Assembly: GCA_029959195.1 (NCBI GenBank)
Contig: CP114123.1
Coordinates: 1 to 64,000 of the forward strand
Length of the DNA stretch: 64,000 nt
Source: Dictyophora rubrovolvata
Lineage: Eukaryota; Basidiomycota; Agaricomycetes; Phallales; Phallaceae
Direction: 5' to 3'
Positions 1-12,300 of the stretch are shown piece by piece. Position 1 is the stretch's first letter. Every line of letters begins with the position of its first letter. Both the position numbers and the translations under genes were made by a program. The notes under the pieces were generated by a model that ran no database searches, was not told where the DNA came from, and worked only from the letters and a program-made list of their open reading frames with translations.

Positions 1-276
1 CCCTAAACCCTAAACCCTAAAACCCTAAACCCTAAACCCTAAACCCTAAACCCTAAACCCTAAACCCTAAACCCTAAACCCTAAACCCTAAACCCTAAAC
101 CCTAAACCCTAAACCCTAAACCCTAAACCCTAAACCCTAAACCCTAAACCCTAAACCCTAAACCCTAAACCCTAAACCCTAAACCCTAAACCCTAAACCC
201 TAAACCCTAAACCCTAAACCCTAAACCCTAAACCCTAAACCCTAAACCCTAAACCCTAAACCCTAAACCCTAAACC
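1..276. repeat. Telomere repeat array, CCCTAAA units
   Basis: About 39 head-to-tail copies of the 7-mer CCCTAAA fill the first 276 bases, so this is the left chromosome end with the G-rich strand TTTAGGG reading outward. One unit near the tip (15-22) has an extra A. The array stops abruptly in non-repeat DNA at about 277. The 7-base TTTAGGG unit is the form best known from plants; many basidiomycetes use the 6-base TTAGGG. Confidence 0.98.
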
Positions 277-279
277 ATC

Positions 280-2151
280 AAATGTCGACGCTCTTCTACA
301 AGACTTTAGGAAGGGGAGGAGGATGATAATATCAACACATGAAGGGGGAGGGAAAGCGTGGAGTTGGAATGACTTACGAGTCATATGCAGGGACATCCTC
401 GATGATGCCACCATTTTTGTCAATGTTGGCAAGTGCCGCGTCCTGCACAAAACATGCATCCATCAAGATAACACTCCTAGCAAAAAATGCCGTTTTTGCA
501 TAGTCCTTTGTTATATACCCTGGTTTATTAAACGAGCTATCCGGGTTCCAGTTGCGCCACAATGTGAACATGTGCAAAGGGTCCTTTGAGAGCGTAGATT
601 GGTTGGCAGGGTAGCGATAAAGTAAAAAGCTTTTCAATGCGTTATGAATGGCATCGATACCAGTAATATTATCGCAGGGTAGGAGACCACAAAGGGTTTG
701 GAGGGATTGCTTTTGGATCGGAGAAATAAAGTAATAGAATGGAGGCACTTCAAGTCGCATGAGATGATGGTAGACAGCAAACATGAGGCTGAAAAATGAC
801 GCGTATGCGGGAATACTGGCATCGCTTTCAGGCTCTTTAAAAAGTTCGTCGGCCATTTCACTGGAAGGAAGCCATGAATCAGTAAAATGAAGATAGTAAA
901 AAAGTAAAAAAAGAAAAAGAAAGAAAGACGTACTTGGTTATGGATTTTAATAGTTGCCGGATCTGCGGGAACATGTCCTTGAGCCGTGCCATGGCATTGT
1001 GCAAGTAAAACGTAAGGGCTTTGTGCAGCATGTGATATTCAGGTGTTTTCGCTACCATGGCCAAAAGATCTGCAACCGTTCCAGGATTCGCGCCTTTAAG
1101 ATGATCGTGCCATTGTAGTTTTTTGAGCCAGGGAGGGAGTTGTCGAGTTGGCAGGTCGGTTGAAGAGATGAGAGGAGTGAAATCCGGCTGGTTGTTATCC
1201 CAAACCGTTCTGAGATCCGTAGCTTCAGGAGCGTTTAGTTGTTCTTGTACACGGATAAAGATATTGGGATTAGGGTGAAAATAGGCATGCTGAACTTTGA
1301 CAATCTTGTATTGGCGACGAAAAGGGAGATCTTTATGTGTATCAGATAGATGCTGGCGGATTGAACGTTCTTTGCCGCATATGTAATGGCAATGCGTGCA
1401 AGAGTAGCCGTCAGTGGTTGGAAGGCCTTGGAACTCCAGATGACGCTTGACACGGAGGAAGTTGGTGAGATCTGATTCAGTGTTCAGAAGCCCACGATGT
1501 CGGATGTACTTTTCAAGAGAATTTCGTTTGAAGTTTGTGATTTTGTGTCCCTGGGCATGACCGACTGCGATAGAGCCGAGGATGGCACGATGGCAACTGG
1601 TGCATATTAAAAAGTTGCCGCGTGTGTTAACGATAAATCCTGCATCTCGTAATTCAATTGGCTTCTCAAGTTCGTTATTGAATTCCAACAGAGCTTCATC
1701 GCTTTCGTTTGAAGATGGTGTTGAGTCAGAATGGAGGTTGTCAGAAAGAGAAGTGCAGGGTGGAGCCGAATGGGTAATAGGCAACGCATGATCTTCACCC
1801 GGACGAGAATGAGAATCGTGGGAATGGGAACTAGAGAAGGAGTCCGAACCACCAGGTGAATATACTGGGAAGATGCATTCCATTAGTACCATGTCATTAA
1901 GCAATAACAAACATTTTATACGCACGTGGATTAACATCATGATCTTGTGAGGTTTGAACATGAACAGGTGTGTGATTGGTGTCAGAGTTGGCATCGCTTT
2001 CAAAGGCGTAGTCGATGTAATTAGGTGAAGATACTGAGGGAAAGTCAGACATTATTAACATGTTTACAAAAAATGACTGCTTACTTCTAAAGCGGTTGGA
2101 AAAAGCGGAGGTCATATTGAGGGGAATGGTCTCATTAGGGTGTTCGGGCAT
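280..2151 (-). pseudogene. Front part of a telomere-linked helicase-like gene (OrsD-type zinc-finger region), cut by the telomere
   Basis: A multi-exon reading frame runs leftward toward the telomere from an ATG at 2151. Introns at 2034-2084 and 1865-1925 have good GT..AG ends and keep the frame; a further intron lies near 860-935. The protein has two Cys/His groups: CTSCH followed by a histidine, then CTHCHYIC with QHLSDTH. A conserved stretch with HAYFHPNPNIFIRV follows. This order matches the OrsD-like domain (PF12013) that fungi carry in front of RecQ-type helicases next to telomeres; that match is from memory. No helicase motifs follow. The last long exon ends at 378 with a GTAAGT donor, and the DNA beyond it reaches the telomere after about 100 bases. 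I infer that the helicase half was lost when the end was healed. It might still make a short protein. Confidence 0.6.
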
Positions 2152-2205
2152 GAAGGAATCTAGATATTGAATGAGAAAGAGTTTTAGTAACGATTAAAGA
2201 AAAAC

Positions 2206-2880
2206 TTACAGAAGAGAATGGAGGTGAAGACGAATGGAGGTGAAGACGAATGAAGAAAGGGTGATAACAGAACTGAATGCAAAAAAGCAATGACTTGAGA
2301 GAGATATAAATATTATAAGAAAGAAAAAGAAAAAACTTACAAGTAGCCGGAAGGCATATAAATCGACCCAAAAAAAAAAAAGGAGAGACATTTGCTTGAC
2401 ATTCGAGTGTTTTCGGGGAATATTGACAGCTTGATCGATCAAAGTGTAGACTGCGTTGGAAACAGTTTCGTGGGGTGGTAGTTGCAAACCCAATAATAGT
2501 GGTAGCGTGCAGTGTTTTTGAGACAAGGAAAAAAAAAAAAAAAGATCTAAGAAGAATAGCTAAATAAGTGAAACGAATTGGTGACTAGTAAGGGGCAGGG
2601 AACTTACAATGAAGCCAGGTTTCGCGAAAACAAAGCCCAGGAAAACGATGAAAACAGAAGTAGGGCACAGGGTGGCATATTTTGACAGCGGAATAAGGGA
2701 GAAGAAGTTGAGAAGTTGAGATATGTGGGTATAACGAGGTATTAGGCCGGGTGGGTTAAATCCATAGAACATGGGTATTTGGCAGAACCCAACTGATAAC
2801 GGAAAGTGATCACGGCTACTAGATTGAAGTATGGCTGTCAACGGAATATACGGTAGTAATCTATCCAACTCATCCCGATC
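2206..2880 (-). other. Possible upstream exons of the zinc-finger gene
   Basis: Two open stretches on the same strand lie upstream of the ATG at 2151. One (about 2560-2868) ends in a GTAAGT donor and the other (about 2341-2526) also ends in a GTAAGT donor. A short piece at 2211-2274 is flanked by an acceptor and a donor, and a TATCTAG acceptor sits just before the ATG. They could be 5' coding or leader exons. The rightmost stretch has no in-frame ATG and has stops close upstream, so the real 5' end is not resolved. Confidence 0.3.
2216..2247. repeat. Two tandem copies of a 16-base unit
   Basis: The unit GAATGGAGGTGAAGAC occurs twice head to tail, with a partial third copy. It falls within the small possible exon read on the minus strand, where it gives a repeated Phe-Thr-Ser-rich stretch. 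Confidence 0.85.
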
Positions 2881-4867
2881 TCACCAGTACTAGGTGGCGG
2901 GAGGGTGGAATGGGAACACAGATGTCACGTTGACACCGTCTAAACAGCAAAACGAAAAATGTTAGCAAACGAAACAAATAAATTGATATGTGTTTAACAA
3001 GTGTAAAAACTCCTTACCAGATAAAATAACATAGCAAACAATAAATTGTCGAGGTGACACGAGCGTGAAATGAGCAAACCTTTAAAACTCAGTCAGCTGA
3101 CGTCAACAGCAAAGTCGTGGCAAAGTCGTGGCAACTAGCGAACATTATTCCAACCATCGTCCCCACTATCCCACACTTGAATGAAGATAGTACTTTAAAG
3201 TAAGTAATCGTTGTGGTTGTTTCTATAATAATATATCTAACCAAAATTCAATCGTACAAATCTAGGTCTTTTTCACAAATGGCTAGGTCAGGCACATAAC
3301 ACATCGTCAAGAACTTATAGAAAGAGGCCGTGGTATGTGATTTTCACAATTGCGATGTTAATGGTTTTAACATGGAAAACATAGTTACGGGAAGACCTTT
3401 TTGGGCGAGAGGTATTGCTGTCGTACAGGCTATGTGTTTTGATGTCAGTAATCGCTGAGCCCGCAACCTTGGTTGATCCAACAACTAACGATCCCAACTA
3501 TGAACCCTTACAGCCACCTAGTGTAGTCCTAGATTTCAACATTCATTTCCTTTTGGAAGAGGCGTCGTCATTATTCTGGACTCTATACACTTGAATTTGA
3601 ACAATAACCACACCCAGTACATGCTCCCCTCCGACCCATCTCTACACGACCATGAATGGCGCAAACTAAAACAAAGCAACTGAAAAGCGAAAATGTCAGT
3701 GATCCAACTAACTGCTCACTCCTGGCCATTGTCTTCCCCATCCACTGAACCCTTATCATCTCAGTAGATTCCACTACCAGTTCTTCTTCCACACCTGACA
3801 ACAACTAATAACCTTGACCATGCCTCCCGGAAAGACTCGATAAAGAAGCATGATGAACTAACCGAAGTTTTGGGCGACTAACGGCATGTTGTGGGCCAGT
3901 TGGAGTTTATCAATGGGATGTCGTTGGTTCTCGGACAACGGACCAGATTGGGTCTCCATTCTGCTTACGCTCCTTCTCACAATCATCGTGAGCATCACCA
4001 CCATGCCGCATCAATATCAGCTTGGTCTTCTAGTCTGAATTTGGATGCATCAAGTCCCATTCTTCGTATCAATGCTTCGCAGCAGAATGACAGGGAAAAG
4101 GGAGCCAATAATTGGTCATCAAGTCATGATGGGGTAGATTATGCACGGGACGATAGGAAAAGAGTGTCTGAAGAGGACTGTAGGGGCTGACAATGGAGTG
4201 TGTAGTCCTACTTTATGAACTCAATATTACACTGACATGAATGCCGTCCCGTAGACATCGGTCTGGAATCGCCTACCTCTTTTCTCGGTAGCTCAACTGG
4301 AGGCGGTCGTCTCACTCATGTCAACAACAAACTGCCAAGTTCCAGCCTCAATTCACTTCACTCGCCATGTTGCTGCACAAACATGAAATTGGGTGATACT
4401 GGTATCTCTTTCTGTGGAATTGGAAGCTCTTCTCCAACCCAATCTCCGAGCCAACCTTCGTCTTCACTGCCCACCGCCACTAGCCTAGCCACTGTCTCTC
4501 TCTCGCCGCTGCTACTCAAACTAAATTCACACAATGGCAAGTGTTATTAACCGATAAAAAAAAAGTTTCCTTATTCACACTTTCCTTCTTCTTGTCTAGA
4601 GTGGCAGTTGACCACTATCAAAGTATATCTTGTCACGCGTTGTGGGCAATTGAATTGATCGAGCAAGACTGATTTAGGTGATCATACAGGGTGTATTTAT
4701 GTATTTACATATTGAGAAAACATTTATGTACCCTAAGTTGAGAATTAAGAGTGAAGAAAAAGAGAAATAAGAGCAGAGAAAGAGAAAGCGTAGCAGAACT
4801 ATCCGGCACAATATGACAATTATACTGTTGACGAACGATAGGAAAATGATAAAAATACAGATGGTCA
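2881..4867. other. Subtelomeric spacer, no supported gene
   Basis: Only short open frames are present, and most begin at TTG or GTG, not ATG. A splice-like segment occurs near 2940-3020 (minus strand), but it leads straight into stops. A short tandem duplication of a GGCAAAGTCGT-containing unit lies at about 3112-3132. Nothing else could be assigned. Confidence 0.5.
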
Positions 4868-7800
4868 CTAATGAGGTAGAATGTCAATGAGCAAACGAAC
4901 TCTTTCACACATGCCAGGACGACTCTTAATCAGCCTACTGGCCCAAAGGCATGCTTCTCTCCCGCGCATAGTATGGATTAGCCATAGGATCAAGGACTCC
5001 AAATCTTCTGACGCAACTATGAATGGTGCTGAGAGAGAAATGAATAATGAAGAAAAAGAAAATAAGCTCATACCGTAATTCATCTGTGTGAGGTGATCAT
5101 CGAAGTCTGGGATCAGGGTGGTGTGATATATAAAGCTAGCAATGCGTAGTAATACCCTATCCAACTCGCCATGACTATGGTAACCGCTTTGACTTTTGAA
5201 CATTCGATCAAAGTCGAACATGATAATGAATTGGCCGTGCATCATCACAGACTCTTCAAGGGTGATCGCGGTAAAGGGAGTGTTAGCACGAATAAGCCTA
5301 TATATATTATAGATATAAATTAGTATGAAAGTTGACCATGTGTCGGTATTAATTCACTTACAACAAGTCACCGGTCCTGAGAAGACAGGAGGTTGGGTTG
5401 TCTGGGTGGCATTGTAATATCCATAACTGAGCACCCGTGAAGACACGAACCCAGGTAGGAAACATGAAACCGACAGAGTTGACATGATGGTCCGGTGGCA
5501 TACTATAAGTTACCTGGGTCTGATTATCGATTCCGACCTGAGTGGAAAGGTCTATTTTCCTATTATGATGAAAAAAATGATAAGAATATATCTAGATAAA
5601 TAAGTGTGTAGGAATTTACCAAAGACGCGACGGAGATGAATGATGTACACGGACTTGTACACGAGTATCCAAGCGAACGTCAGTTGGACTAGATAACCAC
5701 TGGAGGAACGACGCAGTACGCTCTTGATGGGCTCGATGATCTATTAAAAGAATATAAATAAATGTAGTAAAAAAAATGGGAAATTTGTATTACCTTGGAT
5801 GGTGATAGAATGCACCAAACTGACACCTAGCGTTCTCAGCACATGAGGAATTGATAAATCTCAGGTGGGGATGGTTGGAGTAAAATGAATGTTGGATGAA
5901 GTGAAAAGATGACGTTGTTGTGTTATAGTGAGGGTTTCGAAGTTGGCCATGGAATCGACATAGAACTGAGGATCTAATGTAGAGGGTGATTTGGAACTAT
6001 GCACACTAAGAGTTTGAAGAATGCTATCGAGCTCTTGATAAGCAAACTTGATAAGTTAAATATGAGGATTAAGAAGAAGCAGAAATGTGAAAGAAATTAC
6101 CATTCCTGCAGTCCACTGTAGCCACCAGGTGGTTTCATCCCATGCAGTGTCTGAATTATCGTGAACACGATAGGACCACAGCTTGATCATATGGCGCCCA
6201 CGCTTGTCCTTGGAAAACGAATGAGATTTAACCAGTGAGCATGATGACGGAAAACTTACATATGATGGCATAGTGGATGACGTGAATTGTTGGACACAGG
6301 GTTCAAACTTTGTTGAACTTTTCCATAAATTGGACAAGGTACTGGTGTTCCGATTGATGAGACGGTGGGGATGATGCACGATTGAGGTGTTTGTCAAGTG
6401 CTTCTTCTCCTTGTTCTTGTTCTTCTTCACTTTCAACTCGAGGACGTTTAGACTGTCGACGACTCTGTAAAGCTGCGATGACAGGAGAGGAAGGTGCAGC
6501 AATGGGAGAGGAAGGTGCAATGTCTGCATTAGTAGTGTGTGCTTCAGCTGCTGAAGGGGAAGACGAAGAGTGTGGGGGTTGGTGTGGGTCATGCTCAACC
6601 AAAACCTGCAGCTGTGGTATGTTCTTCTTCTTCGTTACCCGATCCTCTACTTCATTAGGGTCTTCTTCATTAGCATTACTGGTGTTTTTATGGGTAGTCC
6701 TGCCACGGCTAGGACTACCGGCAATGGCGCAGGCTTCATGGACAGGTTTGGTAGGAGAGCCCGTGTTTTGGAGCCAGTTGTGGAACACAATCTGGACGTC
6801 AACCATTGCATTCCCGTCCTCAATGCTAAGAAGAGACTGAAAAAAAGACATTGATACAGTATTCACTTGTTGCTCCAGGTCTGCAGATATATTGGTGTTT
6901 GTAGTGTTCGCGCTGTCCGCCCAGAGGATAACAAGGTCAAAAATGGTATGGAATAGAAGCTTCTCTGTGTCCCAAATAAAGCGTGGTACTTGACCGGCAC
7001 GTTGATTGACAGCCTTGATTTATCACAAATCAACATGCTACTAAATAATAATAAAAGAGTAAGGCTTACAATGAGTATGTCCTTTGCAGAAAGACTACGA
7101 TCTCGCTGGATAAACTTTGAATCCAGCATGAGGATGGAGTTTTCTGCAATGGCGCGATACCACAACTTCCAAGACGCCAGGTCCTTGCGCTGGATCATGT
7201 TGTTAAGTTTATTATAGTAGTCGGGACTGTCATTTTTGAATAGTTTTGCCAACCGTTGCCAGAGATTTTTATCAATATCAGAGGCCTGCAATAATATATA
7301 AATGAGAAACAAGGGGAATTAGGAAAATGAGGAAAGGAATATGACTTACATGAATAAAGCAAAGACAGGCGACAGAAGCGAAACAAAGATTGGCTGTGAC
7401 TGCACAAGCTTCTTTTTTGCCTGCGTACCAAGTTCCAAAGGCGAGGCCAAGGTAGCTGTCACCATCTTGGTCAAGGTTTGTAGATCCAGCACATGGTATG
7501 GATTGCATGACACGGAGAGATGTAAGGAGGGTTCGTACAGTCTTGCTGGCCTGTCTGTAACCGCGAATGGGACTGTGGTTGTCATCATTGTTGGAGCAAA
7601 GTCGGTGTTGAGAGTAGGTGCCAGAGACACCAAGATTGAAAGCCCAGCAAAATTTGTCCAGAAGGATGGACTTTACAAGAGTGTATAGGATGATGTGGTT
7701 TTCAGAGCCAATGTCGTGATCAAAGCCCTTGTTCAACTTGGACTGAAAGGCGTGATTGCGAGATACTTGGATCGCGAAAGCGTCAATCTGGTGGGCTAGT

Positions 7801-8105
7801 GCTTCTAGGGTATGCTGATGCGATTCTGATATAGTGTTAAACCCTGGCCGACTAACCAATAAAGCATGACAATGGTCTTCTTCAAAGGCACAGTGAATTT
7901 TTGGGGGTGTAAACACAACGGTCTTCCATGGATATTCCAGCCACATTAGTGTCCGAAAAATATGAAAGCAGGGGTTAGGTTGTCTGGGAGTAGATTTTGG
8001 GAGTGAGGGTGAGGTTGGTTGTTGAGGCGTCGTGATAAATGAGTATTGGGAAGAAGTGGATTGGTGTGATGGGGTCGGGAGGGATGTACAGGATGTGGAT
8101 GCCAT
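4868..8105 (-). CDS. Unrecognised multi-exon subtelomeric gene
   Basis: Starts at an ATG at 8105. Exon 1 (7350-8105) ends at a GTAAGT donor, exon 2 is 7070-7285, and a long third exon runs from about 7013 to 6303. Smaller exons continue to a stop at about 4868, the last two joined across an intron starting with GTATGAG. The protein would be roughly 800-900 residues. It has a Ser/Thr/Pro-rich N-terminus and a charged low-complexity middle (near 6400-6650) with SRRQSKRPRVE, which resembles a nuclear localisation signal. I recognise no domain. Around 6300 the frame cannot be carried on without a doubtful splice, and near 5860 one possible reading meets a stop. It may therefore be decaying, or be two genes. 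It is co-oriented with the zinc-finger gene next to the telomere. Confidence 0.5.
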
Positions 8106-8195
8106 GACAAAAGGTGTGGGTCAAAGGGAACAGATAAGGGGGTGATGGTAAAGTATGACCTGGTGATGGAAAAAGGTGAGAGAAAAGCGACAGCC

Positions 8196-8204
8196 TTATA
8201 TATA
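8196..8204 (-). promoter_or_regulatory. TATA-like box upstream of the 8105 start
   Basis: Minus-strand TATATATAA lies about 91-99 bases upstream of the ATG at 8105. This spacing suits a fungal core promoter and supports that start. Confidence 0.45.
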
Positions 8205-8210
8205 CATGAC

Positions 8211-8450
8211 CTACGTTAGGTGTGTAGTCCCATCTCTCTGAATACGAAGCTCCTGCATTTGGACACATGAGTAAACCTATTAAATGCATAAATTTAAGTT
8301 GTCATAAGAAAGAAAAAGAAAGGAAAAAAAGATTGAAACTGACATGGCAGTGTGGAATACATCAAGTGGTGAATGACCAGCAAAGAACATGACGAGGATG
8401 TGTGGGTAGGCAAGCGCCCATGTAAGCCAGTGGCGTGTTGCACAAGTCCT
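8211..8450 (-). CDS. Possible small spliced gene or its 3' exons
   Basis: A frame at 8340-8450 joins across a 63-base intron (8277-8339, GTTTCA..AATAG) to a terminal exon at 8211-8276 ending in TAG. The joined C-terminus contains MSVYSCVQMQELR. All three frames of the 8340-8450 block are open, so the true frame is not certain and no 5' exon with an ATG could be fixed. No family is recognised. Its 3' end overlaps the promoter region of the gene that starts at 8105. Confidence 0.25.
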
Positions 8451-8969
8451 GTGAATGACATAAGCTGAATGATATAAGCTAAATGACTTAGCTCATTCCT
8501 TGTCATTCCTGCTTATTGCGATGGTAAGGAATACGTTTAGCTGTGAGGAAGTGAGTAACAGTGGTAAGAAAAGAGAGGAATAAATACTTATGATGTGGGG
8601 ATAAGATAGTAGTGGGCTCTCCGCAATGGCGGTGGTGTTGTGGACAGCGATGGAAGGGACTGAGAGTGAAGACACATGAAGGCTAACAGGCGCCTAAATA
8701 AATAGGTGCCCATATTGATTATGTAATGGTAACCTTCCAACCCTAACCAACTCAAAATATTCACTGGATCAGCTTGGTCACATATCTGGGAGCTGCCCAG
8801 CAGGAATGGCTAGATTCATTACAATAGTGTCATCTAGGCTTCAAGTACCGCATGTAAGGATACAGCAGGGCTAATCATAAAACATAGAATATCTCAGGAT
8901 CTTACTATGTAATTTGCATTTGGCTAACTAGAAAAAAGTGTTCTCAGGACTGTTCTGATCCTACTAGCA

Positions 8970-9070
8970 TTGGAATTTCTTTGAAATTCCAACACTGTAA
9001 GCCAGCCCCCTGCTGTGCGGGGGCTGGGTATAGGTCTCTAAAAATTGTCAATCAGATACCTGATTGACAA
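8970..9070. repeat. Three perfect inverted repeats in a row
   Basis: Three exact hairpins lie within 101 bases. The first has a 10-base stem (8970-8979 with 8983-8992, loop TTT). The second has a 9-base GC-rich stem (9002-9010 with 9019-9027, loop of 8). The third has an 11-base stem (9045-9055 with 9060-9070, loop ATAC). They could form strong RNA or cruciform structures. Function is unknown; they sit at the left edge of the element-like block. Confidence 0.9.
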
Positions 9071-9090
9071 GGGAATTACTATAGACAAAC

Positions 9091-9338
9091 CTAAGCAGAG
9101 AGAAATCTAAGCGGAGAGGAACCTAAGTGGAGAGTCCACATTAGCCGGAGAGGCAGATAACCGGAGAGACTCCCAAAATAGGGAGGGAAAGCTAAGCGGA
9201 GAGTTAGTATTCACTGGAATGATACAAAAATAGAGACCGCACTCACCGGAGTGATGGGACAATAGAGTCCAGACTCACCGCATCATTCCGTCAGGGTCCC
9301 AATACATCGGCTAATCCTAAGCAGAGACTCTCCGCTTA
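9091..9338. repeat. Cluster of CTAAGCGGAGAG-like motifs
   Basis: Six direct copies or near-copies of CTAAGCGGAGAG occur at about 9091, 9107, 9122, 9143, 9159 and 9192. An exact inverted copy of TAAGCGGAGAGT (9193-9204) lies at 9327-9338. Variation is mainly at the GC pair in the middle. The dense direct and inverted copies look like protein-binding sites or internal LTR repeats. Confidence 0.8.
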
Positions 9339-12300
9339 CTCTACCGGTGGGGCCGGTAGGGATGGAATATAAGTAGGGTTTATGTAATAAATACTTATTT
9401 TTTATTCTCTCATATATCTGCCTTGGACTTTGTGTGGGTCAGTACGTACTTTTATAGTGTTGAGATTAGTAAGATATTTTTCTTTTAATTAGATGATATT
9501 ATAGCTAGAATGATTCCTAGTTTAATATTTCAACTATGTTTTTCGCATGTTCTATTATCTCCTCCTACCTATATAATATAACTTGTTTGGCTCATATCTC
9601 CTGAACCGGTCTGCCAATTTCTTAGATTTTTTGAATAGGAACTCTCTTATATATGTAGTATATATATACCAATTTTCAGGAGGATCCCTTAGTTCTTGAT
9701 TTAAATATTATTTGTATTTTGACCCTATAATGATAGGAGTAAGCTCTGTTTCATTATGAATTTGGTATGAATATAATGGCATTTTTTAGATACTACACTC
9801 ATTATATAGCAGCTGCTAACAAACCAGGTGCATACATATTTAGTAATATTCAGTATTAACCAGGAGATTGATTTGAGTTTTTTTTTAATGGAAATTTTAG
9901 TTTATATTATAAGATAATAGAGGATCAGGATGTAGCAGGAGATATCAGATAGTATTACAGACTAGGGTTTAGTGTACGGTGATTAGTACAAGAAGGTGAG
10001 TACTGAGATCATATATCTATAATAATAATTGGGTATAGGTGATATTATCAGCAAATGACAAAAGTAATTATATTAGTTGTGGAATCTAATCAGCTAGAGC
10101 ATACAGATATTAACAGATACTAATACTTAAGCTTCACCCCTGTCCATGTCATCATCTATTACATCATCTGTTGTGACCTCAATATCAGATATACTATCTG
10201 GTAAAGAATCAATGGATACTGAGCTACCAATCAGCAATTTTAATTCTGGGTTGAGTAACTCTATGACTTTATTCACCAAACAGTTGAGTTGAATACATCC
10301 TTGCTATATTGATACTTGATTGCTTTACCAGCCCTTTGGTATGACCTTCACTATATATTTGACTGTGTATTCTCGATGAAGGTGGGGTCAGATTTATTCA
10401 GTTTGGGTGTCCAGTTTTATTATTATGAACCAAGTTCCAATACATGACAATTCATAAATGGCTGAGACATTTTCTGCCACCTTATTTCTAAACCATGTAA
10501 ATTCTCAGGCTTTGATCCCCCTAGTTATTGCCGATTCATTCAATGGATTTGGAAACGAGAATTCATCAAGGAGTTTCGTCTCAGGAGGAGGTAGAGGTAG
10601 AATAGGAATTACAGGTATTGAATTATCGTGACATAGTTAGCTCAGAAGATCTAGCTGATCTCCTCGTCTTCTCTTTCTCACCAATGACTATATATCCTTT
10701 CGATAATAACATTATTTGCGTTTTTCGAGCTCGGAAGGCCTACCTTATGACCAAATTCCACTTCTCTAATTTTATTTTCATCAATCCCCTCAATTTTCTT
10801 TTTATACTTACCTAGAGTCTGGAGCCTACAGATTATTAATGAATCAGGAGGTGCTCTCTGGACTGCAGATATAGAAGAAGACAGTGTTTCCAATCTCTAA
10901 TTGTCAGTCACTTATGAAGTCTGTTATTTGATAAAAGAAAAAGTGAAGGTTAAGGAGAAAAAGAAGTAAATCAGAAAGAAGTAAAATAGGGAGAAGAAGT
11001 AAAGTTTTAGGGAGAGAAGTATAGAACTTTAGGGAAAGAAGTAAAGCTTCAAAGAGAATGAAGGTATTTTACTAAGAATACAAATCTATACATGTTTATT
11101 ATTCTGCCTTAAACAATTTGAAAAGCACACTCAAATCCAGCTCAACCCGTCAGCACTTTTCTATACCACCTCTCTTCATTAGAAGTTACTCTGCAAAGCG
11201 ACCTCACTATAATCGAGAAAATATAGGGGTGGTATCATTTCAAGACTAGTTCCAGCACTCCCTTTGAATCCATCTAAACTGCCATGGTATGGAACTTGGA
11301 CAAATATGGGTGGAATGTGAAGTTAATGGCATATGGGAGTTATTCCCGTTGGGAATATCATGTCCTTTTACATTTCATGATTTCAGACTATACTACCATC
11401 CTTGCCTTAACCCCTTAGAAAGACAACCTGTCAACATTGGGTTGGGAAGTAGTTTCATATTTAATACATTTTCAGATGCCTACATCACGATGCAGGTTCT
11501 GGACCATTATTTTTTTACAGGAGTGCTAATAACCAGGAATATCATTCTCGAATCCTGGGGTTGATATCTCAAGTTCAAACAACAGTGGTGTTGGAGAACT
11601 TGTAAGGCATATATCCATGGGCTGGAAACAAGGCTAACTGTGCATTTCAGACATAAACCTCCTACCTTTATTCTTTGCCAGATACCTGGCTTCATTTTCA
11701 GTACAAATACAAAAAAAATTGATGGTAGCTATTACATTCAAACATGAAAGAATTATATTATCACAATAACTACAATTCCTAATAAGGATTTGAATAACTA
11801 AAGAAATCACAATAAACCTTACTCTCAATGAAATCTGTACTAGACTGAATTGGGACTGGGATAATATTTTGAAAAACAATCAAATTGAGTTTAGCTGTTT
11901 CATTTCCCAATATCATTAATAAATTTTATAGATCATTGTTAATATTTGAAATTATATATTAATGTTTTAGAGAAGAAAGAAACACATCACTTATTTATAG
12001 GCCAAGAAGATGGATTTTCAGCACAGACCTTCATCAAGTTTTATTATTTGAAGATGATTGTGTCTAGTTTTAATCAGTATTTACAGTTTACTATTTGAAA
12101 AAAGTAAATTAAGACTTTTATAATAACAGAGAAGATGAGGTACAAGTTTCATTAACTCTGGCATATGACCTCTGGTAATCCATCCAGTCTAAGCACATCA
12201 CTGTCCTTATTCTTGCTAGTCAATGTATAAAATGTGACTCCAAAACAAGTGTGGGGCTGGTATTGAAGGTAGATAGGGCTATGCAAGATATGTGTGTTAA

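Noticed and set aside
3891-4190. 99-codon His/Ser-rich frame
   Set aside because: Begins at GTG, not ATG, has no family signal, and has no matching splice sites.
11289-11564. 91-codon frame in the AT-rich block
   Set aside because: Its surroundings are element-like, it has no recognisable motif, and no neighbouring exon could be joined to it.
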